From Prevotellaceae bacterium UBA3849 (lineage in GTDB: Bacteria > Bacteroidota > Bacteroidia > Bacteroidales > Bacteroidaceae), in contig DGHL01000059.1 in assembly GCA_002392645.1 (NCBI GenBank), positions 1 through 18,982 on the forward strand: DNA of 18,982 nt. Reading direction: 5' to 3'. The notes beneath the pieces were generated by a model. That model searched no databases. It saw only the letters and a list, made by a program, of their open reading frames with translations, and had not been told where the DNA came from. Of this stretch, positions 6,383 to 14,579 are shown in pieces. The position numbers were made by a program, and so were the translations under genes. Every line of letters starts with the position of its first letter. The stretch's first letter is position 1.

Positions 6383-9300
6383 AACTTTCTGTCCGTGCTG
6401 GATGTAGATACCAGACTGAACGGCGTTGGTCTTGCGGCCAGAGAGGTCGTAGATGTCGCCGTCAGCAGCATCAGTCTCAACCTTCACACCGTCGATAGCA
6501 GTGGCACTGCCCATGTCGAGTTTCAGAGTGAAACGCGTGTCGTTCACACCGTTGGTGGCTTCGCTGTAGAAGGTGTAGTCGCCCTCGGTGAGGTCAACGG
6601 TTTTGTCTTCCTCATTGTCGATAAGCAGTATCGTACCGTCGGCACGCTTCGCACTGATGGTGTACTGGCCTTCCTCACCTGCATAGTATGCCAGGGCGAC
6701 TATGCCGTTCTGCTTAGGACGTTCGTTGATGGCGTAGGCATTACCGTCGGCGTCAGTGGTATAGAGCTGTGGCACGTCAGCATTCATGCTCATGAACTTC
6801 GATGCGTCGCACTCCATCTCATAACCCATGTTTGCATTATCGTTGAGCACCACGCGGGTTTCGTCGGCTGTATCACTGCCAGCATTGGTAATCTGCACGT
6901 TAAATATCTGACGGCTGGTAAGTCCTATGCCTTTGGCACCTGCCGCAGCATGTGACGATACCGTGCTGAGTAACTGGCGACCACTCTTGCCGAAGACAAT
7001 CTTGTCAACAGCGTCAGGCTTCTGTACGAAGAACGACTGCATAGGACGAAGCACGAAGTCGTCATCTGCTATAGAATAAGCCTTATACGTAGAACCTGTC
7101 CATACGGTTATCGGAGCAGAGAAGCCCATGTAATAGATGTCGTAATAGCAAGGATATGGATTGCCCACATAGTTCCAAGAACTGTTGGCAGCAGTTTCCG
7201 CCACGTTGGTCACGAGGTTTGTCGTCACGTCGGTGGTGGTAAAGAGCTGTGCCTGACCGTTGTCACCAGCCGGGAAGGTTATCTCACATGCGGTGTTGCA
7301 GTAGAAGATGTAGCCTTGTCCGGCAATGAGTTTCTCGGTATCCACGTTCTTCCAACTGCCAGTCGGACCGTTGGTGGCACGGTTTGTTGCATCGTAATAA
7401 CGTATTACGTATGAAGCGTTGTTTGTTACGGTGATGTCAGCCACAGCCACGTCGTGCAGAGGAGTAAAGAAATACCACTTGTTGGCAGCTACGGAGAAGC
7501 GCGTGGTGATATTGTCGGCAGTCACGTCGTCACATGTATTGAGCAAACGGCCTGGGGTGTCCTCGTTAATATACATATTGAAGTTCTTCATCGTCATAGG
7601 AGCAGCGCCACCCACGGTGAGCTGACCGTTATAATAGAGGTCAACGTCAGGAGTACCCTGCATACGACGGTTGTTGGTGAGCATGAGCGGAGAGGTGATC
7701 TTCCAGTAGTCCACGTCATCACCCTCGACGATGCTGCCAAACTGCTTCCAGTATGTATCGAGCTTATAGTTCACCACTGCGAATGACGGAACGACAAGCG
7801 TAATGACGGTCTTGTCGCGACTGCCTGCAAATGGGTCGGCAGGCACCACCGGCGGAGTAGCGGAACGCATCACAATCTCCTCAATGTTGGGGCAAGAACG
7901 GAAGTTGTTGCGGTAGCCAGAAGCTCTGCCGTAATACTCCCTGGCTGCAGAACTATAATAGTCCCTATGGCTTGTATATCCGTCGGCAGAGAGGTATGAT
8001 GGCAACTCTATCCTCTTAAGACTGCTGTTGTTGCTGAAGGCATCCTCACCCAATATTTGCAGGTTAATAGGAAGTTTCACAAACTCTATAGAGCTGTAGT
8101 TAAAAGCACTGTACTCTATCTGCACGAGGTTATCAGGAAACTCTATCTCCTTTAGGCTGCTCGTCTCGTAGAAGGCCTCATAGTCAAGGCGCTTAAGATT
8201 AGCAGGCAGATGTACTTGCTTCAAGGCACGATCATAACAACATACTTGAGGCATTATCTCCTCAATATTGTCAGAGAAGCGGATGCTCTCCAGACTGGTA
8301 TTGTTCTTAAAGGCATAATATTCTATTGTTGTTACTGCATCACCCATTGTCACGCTTTTCATTTGGTTACATCCCTCAAAAGCAGCCCACTCTATAATCT
8401 CCAGTTGCTCAGGCAGATCTATCTCCTGTAACAATGTGCATGTAGAGAAAGCATATCTTCTTATGGCTTTAAGTTGTGAACCTTCGGCAAATGTTACATA
8501 CGTTACAGGTGTTGACTGGAAAGCATACTGCTTTATCTCCGTCACGGCGGCAGGAATGTTTATCCTGCGTATCGTAGTGTTGCGGAAAGCATACTCGCCG
8601 ATGCTTGTTGCAGTCTCAGGCAAGATGACACTGCCGAGCGTTGTCAGTCCGTCAAAGGCATTGTTTGGTACAGCGTCAGCTATAGCCTCGCTGAGGTCAA
8701 GAGCCTTCAGGTTCTGCATATTCTTGATGTCAGCCCAGTCGGCATCGTTCATCTTTCCCTTAACCTTCAAGAACTCCACGTCATTCAGCACATCAATACC
8801 TTCTGTATAGAGAGCCTCGTAACCTAACGTACCCGGAGTAGCAAGTTCCACGTTTATCCAGTTAGTGCTCAGCTCAATATCCTTTATTCTAAGGTAATAG
8901 TCTTCCGAACGCCACGTAGAATCCTTTAGTTCTATTGTGTATTCTCCTGGTTCAAGGGTATAATTAAAGGTATTATATGTATCTCCTCCATTATATGTAT
9001 TTACCTTTATTCCGTTGATATATATAAACAGATAGTGATAGCCACTGATATTTCCCGTATTAGAACCTACATATCTGTCAGGATTGAAGGCATAGTCAAA
9101 TGAGAGATTTGAGGTTTCTGTCACGGTGAATGTGCTACTGATACTTGAACCGCTGTTAGTAACTCCCCAACTTCTATGCTCAACATAGCCATCCTCAATG
9201 GTCCACGGAGCTGCATTTTCGTTCTTAAATGTCAGTGGCATAGAATTAGCAGATATTGCGGAAGATTCGCTTATCGGACTTATTTCCTTAACATTGAGGT

Positions 9301-10207
9301 TCTTTATCTCGAAATACTTTCTTGTATCACGTCCTGCCACTGTATCACGGAAAGCTATTGTATGCTCACCCGGTTCGAGGACGAAATGACGATTGCCGAA
9401 ATAATAATATGTATGTCCTGTTCCACAGGTCTCTGCCAACACGCCGTCAATATACAGCTGTCCCGCCTGCTGGTAGTCATAATGCCAGTCGAACGACAGT
9501 TCCGTACGGTATGTCGAAGTGTAGTTCATGGTCAGCCATGAAGAATAGTATGATTTATCATTCACACGCCTGATAATGTTATACCCCTCCACTGTCCAAG
9601 GATTCTCTGGATCATTTATAAACTGCAGGGGCACGTCACTACGTGTCACTGCATCCTGGAAGTCGGAAGCATACAGACCGAAGTCCATGTAGCGGGAGCC
9701 TCCATTGGTGTCAGACACCTTTACGGCCAGCACATTGTCCTGACCTGCCTTCAGCGCAGCCCTTGCTTCATCGTTTACGGCAATGATGTTGTAGTTTGCT
9801 GCAGACGTCACATTATATACCTGCACGCCGTTAATGTATGCCTCGCAGGTATAGTCGTTGGCAATATACAAATAAAGGAACTTTGTGAGGTCATCTGCCG
9901 TAGGAGTAAAGTGGCAGCGCACCCAGTAGGTGGTGTTTGCAATCTCCCACGTAGTGTTGGAATATGACAAAGTACCATTTACAATAGGACCCATCACCGT
10001 GCCCCATTCCGAGTCGTTGAAGTTGGCTGTCATCCAGTCTTCTCCCGGAGTGTCTCCGCTGGCAATAGTGGCATAGTAGAACTGTGCCGTCCATGGTTTT
10101 TGGTCTAATACGCCAAATGGTATTAGCGCCTTGGCATAGGCACCTACACTGGCTGCCATGATGATGGCAATCGTAAGACTACGTAATAAGAAGGTTAAGT
10201 GTTTCAT
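6374..10207 (-). CDS. BspA-like leucine-rich-repeat surface protein with beta-sandwich domains and type IX-like C-terminal tail
   Basis: The 1277-residue product has a signal peptide (1-25, ending AYA). Residues 28-187 look like a jelly-roll domain of the kind found at the N-terminus of some glycoside hydrolases. Two related beta-sandwich domains follow (about 193-308 and 323-448); both open with PL.F.N...PWT and close with LEPGE(H/Y)TI...(I/L)K(N/D)(L/I). Residues 485-735 hold about ten BspA-type (LRR_5) repeats with signatures such as IGEYAFRNTTIRRINIP and YAFKNNTSLESI. Residues 840-1235 are beta-rich and unassigned. The tail after 1235 (DGDIYDLSGRKT...GIYIQHGQKVAK) resembles the C-terminal sorting domain common in Bacteroidota type IX or Por-type secreted proteins. 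No enzyme active site is recognised; a role in adhesion or glycan binding is inferred. The ATG at 10207 directly precedes the signal peptide. A -7 box lies at 10259-10266. Confidence 0.9.
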   Translation of the reverse strand: MKHLTFLLRSLTIAIIMAASVGAYAKALIPFGVLDQKPWTAQFYYATIASGDTPGEDWMTANFNDSEWGTVMGPIVNGTLSYSNTTWEIANTTYWVRCHFTPTADDLTKFLYLYIANDYTCEAYINGVQVYNVTSAANYNIIAVNDEARAALKAGQDNVLAVKVSDTNGGSRYMDFGLYASDFQDAVTRSDVPLQFINDPENPWTVEGYNIIRRVNDKSYYSSWLTMNYTSTYRTELSFDWHYDYQQAGQLYIDGVLAETCGTGHTYYYFGNRHFVLEPGEHTIAFRDTVAGRDTRKYFEIKNLNVKEISPISESSAISANSMPLTFKNENAAPWTIEDGYVEHRSWGVTNSGSSISSTFTVTETSNLSFDYAFNPDRYVGSNTGNISGYHYLFIYINGIKVNTYNGGDTYNTFNYTLEPGEYTIELKDSTWRSEDYYLRIKDIELSTNWINVELATPGTLGYEALYTEGIDVLNDVEFLKVKGKMNDADWADIKNMQNLKALDLSEAIADAVPNNAFDGLTTLGSVILPETATSIGEYAFRNTTIRRINIPAAVTEIKQYAFQSTPVTYVTFAEGSQLKAIRRYAFSTCTLLQEIDLPEQLEIIEWAAFEGCNQMKSVTMGDAVTTIEYYAFKNNTSLESIRFSDNIEEIMPQVCCYDRALKQVHLPANLKRLDYEAFYETSSLKEIEFPDNLVQIEYSAFNYSSIEFVKLPINLQILGEDAFSNNSSLKRIELPSYLSADGYTSHRDYYSSAAREYYGRASGYRNNFRSCPNIEEIVMRSATPPVVPADPFAGSRDKTVITLVVPSFAVVNYKLDTYWKQFGSIVEGDDVDYWKITSPLMLTNNRRMQGTPDVDLYYNGQLTVGGAAPMTMKNFNMYINEDTPGRLLNTCDDVTADNITTRFSVAANKWYFFTPLHDVAVADITVTNNASYVIRYYDATNRATNGPTGSWKNVDTEKLIAGQGYIFYCNTACEITFPAGDNGQAQLFTTTDVTTNLVTNVAETAANSSWNYVGNPYPCYYDIYYMGFSAPITVWTGSTYKAYSIADDDFVLRPMQSFFVQKPDAVDKIVFGKSGRQLLSTVSSHAAAGAKGIGLTSRQIFNVQITNAGSDTADETRVVLNDNANMGYEMECDASKFMSMNADVPQLYTTDADGNAYAINERPKQNGIVALAYYAGEEGQYTISAKRADGTILLIDNEEDKTVDLTEGDYTFYSEATNGVNDTRFTLKLDMGSATAIDGVKVETDAADGDIYDLSGRKTNAVQSGIYIQHGQKVAK

Positions 10208-10258
10208 AATAGTTCGGATTATATTGTTTGTTATTTTGATTTAGGAATGATTTAACTG

Positions 10259-10266
10259 CAAAGATA
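10259..10266 (-). promoter_or_regulatory. -7 promoter box of the BspA-like gene
   Basis: TATCTTTG on the minus strand (10266-10259) matches TAnnTTTG, with transcription expected near 10254 and a leader of about 47 nt. No good TTTG occurs at the usual 19-20-bp spacing (10286-10290), so the promoter may need an activator; the 19-bp direct repeats at 10308 and 10350 are placed where one could bind. Confidence 0.5.
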
Positions 10267-10307
10267 ATGAGCAATGTTCAAACGTCGGTCTTATATACCA
10301 AGAAATA

Positions 10308-10368
10308 CATTATCATTTTCACAGAATTACTCCATACTAAAGCATTTTGCATTATCATTTTCGCAGAA
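10308..10368. promoter_or_regulatory. Pair of 19-bp direct repeats between divergent promoters
   Basis: CATTATCATTTTCRCAGAA occurs at 10308-10326 and 10350-10368, with a single A/G difference and a start-to-start distance of 42 bp, which is four helical turns. They lie between the -7 boxes of the BspA-like gene (10259-10266) and the AraC-type regulator (10428-10435), upstream of both. Same-face direct repeats suit AraC-family or response-regulator binding; that the adjacent regulator is the binder is inferred. Confidence 0.55.
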
Positions 10369-10427
10369 AAGGTTGTAGTTTTATCTCAAAAATCTCAGTA
10401 TTCATGCTGCATTTGGAAAATATTTTG

Positions 10428-10435
10428 TAAATTTG
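10428..10435 (+). promoter_or_regulatory. -7 promoter box of the AraC-type regulator gene
   Basis: TAAATTTG matches TAnnTTTG exactly, but there is no TTTG at the usual spacing; the nearest is at 10412-10415, only 12 bp away. The box ends 5 bp before the ATG at 10441, so transcription would start at or next to the start codon. Confidence 0.45.
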
Positions 10436-10440
10436 CAATT

Positions 10441-11637
10441 ATGATAAAGTATATTATAACATCTTTCCCTTTGCAGGTGTGCTTTTTTTGGTCGGTTGTG
10501 TTACTCCTCGACTGGTTCCGGCTGCGCTCTGCCGACAAACTGAGGTTGCTGACATTCTCACTTGCCACAACGGTGCTATATGCCGGGCACTACATATATT
10601 TCAACCAGTGTTACTCCATGTTGCCTCTGACAGATACTCTGTACAGTGCGGCAAACCTGATGGTGTTTCCGCTATACTATCTATATATTAAGGAGGTGAC
10701 GGAAGGAAACATCACGCGCAGATTAACAATATCACTGTTAATGCCTGCCGTGATTATGGCGCTGACGCTGGCTTTATGCTATGGCATGATGCCACAGCAT
10801 GACAGGTTGCAGTTTGTCTCAAGCATATTGTATGGACATGACATGGAGCTGAATACCGTATGGACCACGACTTGCTACGTTGCCCATCTCGTTGCAAAGA
10901 TTGTGTTTGCAATGCAGATACCCCCCGTCATAATATCGGGTTACCGCAAGATAAACCGCTACGACAGTATGGTGAAGGCATCGTATGCCGACGTTGAGGA
11001 CAAGCAGATGTATCACATAAATACAGTTATGGTTCTTATGATGATGACGTCGTTGGCAAGTTTTGCGGTAAACATACTGGGCAGGCAGTATTTCACCGTA
11101 CATACTTTATGGCTTGCAGTGCCATCATTGATTTTCTCTGTATTACTCTTTATGCTTTTCTATGCAGGCCACCTGCAGTATGTCACGGTGCGTGAGGTGC
11201 GTGAGGAAATAGGTGAGGAAACAAGACGGGACAGTGATGCCCCTTCCATGGTTGACGTCTTGGATATAAACCAACAGATACAACCAGACAACATCGATGT
11301 ACTGAAAGACAAGATTGAACGACTTATGACGGAAGAGAAGATGTATCTGAAGCCTAACCTGAAGATAAGCGACGTGGCACGACGCCTGATGACTAACCGT
11401 GACTACATATACAAGGCTGTAAACGTACGTAGCGGAATGTCTTTCTCTGACTACGTAAACAGGTATCGTGTGGAGTATGCTGCACATTTGCTGAGGACAC
11501 AGCCCGAAATGTCGATACAGGAGGTTGCAGTCAAGTCTGGATATACCTCTCTCGCATCGTTCTACAGAAACTTCAAGAACATTAAGCATTGTACTCCCAA
11601 GGAATGGTATGAGGGGAATGAGGATGCAAAGAAGTGA
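10441..11637 (+). CDS. Membrane-anchored AraC-family transcriptional regulator (7-TM sensor, cytoplasmic HTH)
   Basis: The 398-residue product has about seven membrane segments (near 9-26, 35-53, 63-84, 93-116, 139-160, 193-214, 222-242), a charged linker (245-295) and a C-terminal AraC-type DNA-binding domain with two helix-turn-helix units (about 307-328 and 357-379). The end carries the family-typical GYTSLASFYRNFKN...TPKEW. Such 7-TM AraC proteins are common in Bacteroidota and are thought to sense a membrane or external signal. The ATG at 10441 was preferred to an upstream in-frame ATG at 10267 because residues before it look non-coding and a -7 box ends just before 10441. It is divergent from the BspA-like gene, its most likely regulatory target by position. 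The stop lies 8 bp before the -33 box of the nuclease gene. Confidence 0.88.
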   Translation: MIKYIITSFPLQVCFFWSVVLLLDWFRLRSADKLRLLTFSLATTVLYAGHYIYFNQCYSMLPLTDTLYSAANLMVFPLYYLYIKEVTEGNITRRLTISLLMPAVIMALTLALCYGMMPQHDRLQFVSSILYGHDMELNTVWTTTCYVAHLVAKIVFAMQIPPVIISGYRKINRYDSMVKASYADVEDKQMYHINTVMVLMMMTSLASFAVNILGRQYFTVHTLWLAVPSLIFSVLLFMLFYAGHLQYVTVREVREEIGEETRRDSDAPSMVDVLDINQQIQPDNIDVLKDKIERLMTEEKMYLKPNLKISDVARRLMTNRDYIYKAVNVRSGMSFSDYVNRYRVEYAAHLLRTQPEMSIQEVAVKSGYTSLASFYRNFKNIKHCTPKEWYEGNEDAKK

Positions 11638-11645
11638 GTGAAAAA

Positions 11646-11677
11646 TTTGCTCGTATGAAATTAATTCACTAACTTTG
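11646..11677 (+). promoter_or_regulatory. Promoter of the endonuclease gene
   Basis: TTTG (11646-11649), a 20-bp spacer and TAACTTTG (11670-11677) match the Bacteroidota consensus exactly. Transcription is expected near 11682, giving a leader of about 50 nt. It shows the nuclease can be expressed separately from the regulator gene just upstream. Confidence 0.75.
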
Positions 11678-11732
11678 CACGTCAGGTATGAGAGAGAAAT
11701 TAATAACGAAACAAAAGTAATACTGATACAGA

Positions 11733-12677
11733 ATGAAAAAAGCAAAATTGATTATCGGTTCTCTCGTGGTAGCCGGCATCGTTGCCGCCGGAGGAACCAT
11801 GGTGAAGTCGAAGGCTGAGGTGAACACCAACGATTCGATGGAGGAACTCGTCAAGAAAAAGAAACACAAGAAGAAGAAAAAGAATAACAACTACCAACAG
11901 AGTAATTACTACCAGAACGGCAACTGGAACAATGGCAAGCAACAGGCACAGAACGATGCTGCACGCAGATACGAAGACTCTAACGTAAGGTACGACGAGA
12001 CCGTCGGGCTGCCCGTCATACGCAAGAACGACGGCATACTGTTACGCCGAACGGGATACACCGCTATGTATAACCGCGACATGCGCATACCTGTATGGGT
12101 GGCGTGGCACCTTACACGCCAGCATACCTACGGCAAGAACAGCCGTAAGCAGTCGCAGTTTGCCGAGGATGAGAGCGTACAGCGTCCACGCGCCACTAAC
12201 TTCGACTACATGAGCAGCGGCTATGACCGTGGGCACATGTGTCCGGCAGGCGACAACAAGTGGGACCGCAAGGCGCTCAACGAGACTTTCCTCTTCACCA
12301 ACTGCTGCCCACAGTTGCATTCGCTCAACTCTGGTGACTGGAACGACCTTGAGATACAGTGTCGTGAATGGGCACAGAAGTATGGTGACATATATATAGT
12401 ATGTGGTCCGATACTGCGCGGCAGCAGCCACAAGACCATAGGCAAGAACCGCGTAGTGGTGCCAGAGGCTTTCTTCAAGGTACTGCTCTGCATGCGTGGC
12501 ACGCCGAAAGCCATAGGCTTCATCTACGAACACAGGTCGGGCCACAGGTCCATGTCATCATGTGCCGTATCCGTTGACCAGGTGGAACGCGTAACTGGCT
12601 GGGACTTCTTCGCCTCACTGCCCGACGACGTAGAGCGCAGAGTGGAGGCTACGGCAAACTTCAACGACTGGAGATAG
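11733..12677 (+). CDS. DNA/RNA non-specific endonuclease (EndoG/NucA family), exported or membrane-anchored
   Basis: The 314-residue product has an N-terminal hydrophobic segment (5-22) that is a signal peptide or anchor, then a Lys-rich run (about 41-50) and an Asn/Gln-rich linker (51-72), then the nuclease domain (about 85-310). The catalytic DRGH motif is at 165-168 (H168 the general base) in DRGHMCPAGDN, and the metal-binding part is seen as TNCCPQ...LNSGDWNDLE (N199, W203, E207). The family cuts DNA and RNA without sequence preference using one Mg ion. The signal implies action outside the cytoplasm, for example on extracellular nucleic acid for nutrition; no immunity gene is next to it. 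It has its own promoter and an intrinsic terminator, so it is monocistronic. Confidence 0.92.
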   Translation: MKKAKLIIGSLVVAGIVAAGGTMVKSKAEVNTNDSMEELVKKKKHKKKKKNNNYQQSNYYQNGNWNNGKQQAQNDAARRYEDSNVRYDETVGLPVIRKNDGILLRRTGYTAMYNRDMRIPVWVAWHLTRQHTYGKNSRKQSQFAEDESVQRPRATNFDYMSSGYDRGHMCPAGDNKWDRKALNETFLFTNCCPQLHSLNSGDWNDLEIQCREWAQKYGDIYIVCGPILRGSSHKTIGKNRVVVPEAFFKVLLCMRGTPKAIGFIYEHRSGHRSMSSCAVSVDQVERVTGWDFFASLPDDVERRVEATANFNDWR

Positions 12678-12763
12678 AAGTATTTCCCATTCTTTACGAG
12701 GCGGCTTCTGTTAGATTCTGCCTATACAAACGTGAATACAACGAGAATAACACAAATGATTAT

Positions 12764-12800
12764 GACCGCTCAGCAAGCAACGAAGCCGAGCGGTCTTTTT
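12764..12800 (+). terminator. Rho-independent terminator after the endonuclease gene
   Basis: GACCGCTC (12764-12771) pairs perfectly with GAGCGGTC (12788-12795), 16-nt loop, followed by TTTTT. It lies about 86 bp past the nuclease stop and before the efflux-operon promoter. Confidence 0.9.
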
Positions 12801-12886
12801 GTTATCATCATGTGTTTTAGCCGAACCGACGTTAATTTAAGTTAAAAAGAATACATCTACAGAGACTATATTTGAAAAAAAATATG

Positions 12887-12894
12887 TACCTTTG
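12887..12894 (+). promoter_or_regulatory. -7 promoter box of the efflux operon
   Basis: TACCTTTG matches TAnnTTTG. A TTTG is present at 12871-12874 but only 12 bp upstream; nothing good lies at 19-20 bp, so the promoter may be weak or regulated. Transcription is expected near 12899, giving a leader of about 155 nt before the TolC-family ATG. Confidence 0.5.
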
Positions 12895-12899
12895 CATCC

Positions 12900-12949
12900 G
12901 ATTTCCTATTCGTAGGCATCAATGAAGGGGCTGAAGACTATAGGAAATC
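12900..12949 (+). promoter_or_regulatory. 10-bp inverted repeat at the start of the efflux-operon leader
   Basis: GATTTCCTAT (12900-12909) and ATAGGAAATC (12940-12949) are perfect reverse complements with a 30-nt loop. It begins at about the predicted transcript start, so it could be a 5' RNA stem or a two-half-site operator. A second weak pair, ATCGC/GCGAT (12983-12987 with 13012-13016), follows. No known riboswitch was recognised in the rest of the leader (12950-13053), and no gene is present there. Confidence 0.45.
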
Positions 12950-13053
12950 CATAGATTTAAAGTGCAAAGAAAGACAACAAGCATCGCGACGTATAATCGG
13001 GGAAACAGTCTGCGATACCAGGGTAACGTAAAACACAACTAAACAGGAAAATA

Positions 13054-14370
13054 ATGAAGCAAACACTGAAACTGTGTTGCCTGACTATGAGTCTGGCGAC
13101 ATGGATGAATTACGTGTGTGCCCAGCCGCAGGCCCTGCAAGACAGCATGGCAGAGCTGTTCAGTATCGCTGACGAGCACAACACAAGTATCAACAGCCAC
13201 AGTACGGCGCTGCTACGTGCACAACAAGAAATTGACGCTGCAAAGGCTGCACGACTGCCTGACGTGAGCGCGTCGCTGTCGTTCTCCTACTTGGGCAACG
13301 GACAGATATGGGACCGCGACTTCACAAACTACATCAAGGCCCCTATACCACATTGGGGCAACAGTCTTTCCGTGGAAGCATCACAGGTGGTCTATAGCGG
13401 CGGCGCATTGTCAAGCGGCATAAGACTGGCAGAACTCGGCAAAGAGATGGAGCAACTCGGAGACGACGGCAACCGCAAAACCGTACACATGCAGCTGGCT
13501 GCACTGTACTTAACCCGACACAGCCTGTATAACAGGCTTGAGGTGGTAAAGAGCAACATAGCACTTGCCGACACTCTGATAAACAGGACACAGAACAGAT
13601 ACGACGAGGGCGTAGTACTGAAGAACGACATCACACGCTACGAACTGATGCGCGAGCAGATGCGACTGCAGGCTACCGTGGTGGAAGATCAGATAAAGGT
13701 GGTGGACAGGCAAATGAAAACGGCACTCGGCACGGACAGAGACATAAGAGTTCTGCCGTCGCAGGCTTTCGACATTGCCGACAAGATACCTTCGGAGGAT
13801 TATTGGCAGAACATGGCACTGACGGAGAGTACCGACCTGTCAAAGACCATGACCGCCATAGAGATGAACAGGCAGAAGGAACGACTGGCACGCTCGGCAT
13901 CACTGCCGAAGGTGGCTGTAGTGGCACAAGACCATCTTAACGGTCCGATAACGATAGATATTCCTGCTATAGACAAGAATTTCAACTATTGGTTTGTGGG
14001 GGTTGGCATCAGCTACGACATATCTTCGCTATACAAGAACAAAAAGAAGGTGCTGGCGGCACAGACTGCTACGAAATATGCCGAGGAACAACGCACTGTA
14101 GCTAAGGAGAATATCGGTGATGCCGTACATGCTGCATACGTAGCGGTACTGACGGCGCAGTCAGAACTACGCACTCGTACCAAGAGCATGGAACTGGCCC
14201 AACAGAACTACGACGTGATAGCTAACCGCTACAATAACGGATTGGCTCTCGTGACGGACATGACCGATGCTGCGAACGTACGTTTGGATGCCGAACTGCA
14301 ACATGTGGATGCAAAAATAGGCGTGGCACTTGCACTCTACAAGCTTAAGTACGTTTGCGGTAATATTTAG
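13054..14370 (+). CDS. TolC-family outer-membrane efflux channel
   Basis: The 438-residue product has a signal peptide (1-23, cleavage after VCA) and the duplicated helical organisation of outer-membrane efflux proteins: one half at about 30-220 and one at about 250-435, each with a long Ala/Gln/Glu-rich coiled-coil helix pair (for example QNRYDEGVVLKNDITRYE at 189-206 and its counterpart ANRYNNGLALVTDM near 391-404). The paired RY..G motif is typical of the family. It forms the outer-membrane exit duct for the adaptor and MFS pump encoded next. Slightly shorter than most TolC proteins but complete. Substrates are unknown. It heads the operon, with a -7 box about 160 bp upstream. Confidence 0.92.
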   Translation: MKQTLKLCCLTMSLATWMNYVCAQPQALQDSMAELFSIADEHNTSINSHSTALLRAQQEIDAAKAARLPDVSASLSFSYLGNGQIWDRDFTNYIKAPIPHWGNSLSVEASQVVYSGGALSSGIRLAELGKEMEQLGDDGNRKTVHMQLAALYLTRHSLYNRLEVVKSNIALADTLINRTQNRYDEGVVLKNDITRYELMREQMRLQATVVEDQIKVVDRQMKTALGTDRDIRVLPSQAFDIADKIPSEDYWQNMALTESTDLSKTMTAIEMNRQKERLARSASLPKVAVVAQDHLNGPITIDIPAIDKNFNYWFVGVGISYDISSLYKNKKKVLAAQTATKYAEEQRTVAKENIGDAVHAAYVAVLTAQSELRTRTKSMELAQQNYDVIANRYNNGLALVTDMTDAANVRLDAELQHVDAKIGVALALYKLKYVCGNI

Positions 14371-14579
14371 AAAGTTGAAAGTTGAAGGTTGAAAGTGGAA
14401 AGTGAAAAACGAAAAGTGAAAAACGAAAAGTGAAAAGTGAAAAATACCATGCGGGCAAAGCTTCAATCCTTCAATCCTTCCGCTCGGCACGCAGTGACGC
14501 TTGCCAGGGCAAGCATTCATGCTTAAGCTGTGCTTAAAACTCTTAATTCTTAATTCATAATTCATAACTTACACATACG
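14371..14579. repeat. Low-complexity spacer inside the efflux operon
   Basis: Three parts are visible: AAGTTGAA/AAGTGAAAAACG type repeats directly after the stop (14371-14445); a 19-bp segment (14470-14488) identical to 1466-1484, followed by a GCTTGCC/GGCAAGC hairpin (14499-14514); and ATTCTTA/ATTCATA repeats (about 14539-14570) just before the next start. No gene or promoter consensus is seen. The spacer separates two genes that would otherwise be expected to lie close together. Confidence 0.75.

Noticed and set aside
6055..6480. 141-codon minus-strand frame through the 108-bp repeats
   Set aside because: It overlaps the end of the BspA-like gene in another frame, starts inside it without a ribosome site, and stays open only because the period is a multiple of three. 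Kept as a comment under the repeat finding.
10267..10440. Upstream extension of the AraC-type regulator to an ATG at 10267
   Set aside because: The added residues look non-coding, the stretch holds the direct repeats, and a -7 box ends just before 10441.
12895..13053. Known riboswitch (cobalamin, TPP, SAM, fluoride, c-di-GMP) in the efflux leader
   Set aside because: None of the conserved core sequences of these classes could be found by eye.
14167..14565. 132-codon minus-strand frame covering the efflux-operon spacer
   Set aside because: Its sequence is a translation of low-complexity repeats and overlaps the TolC-family gene antisense.
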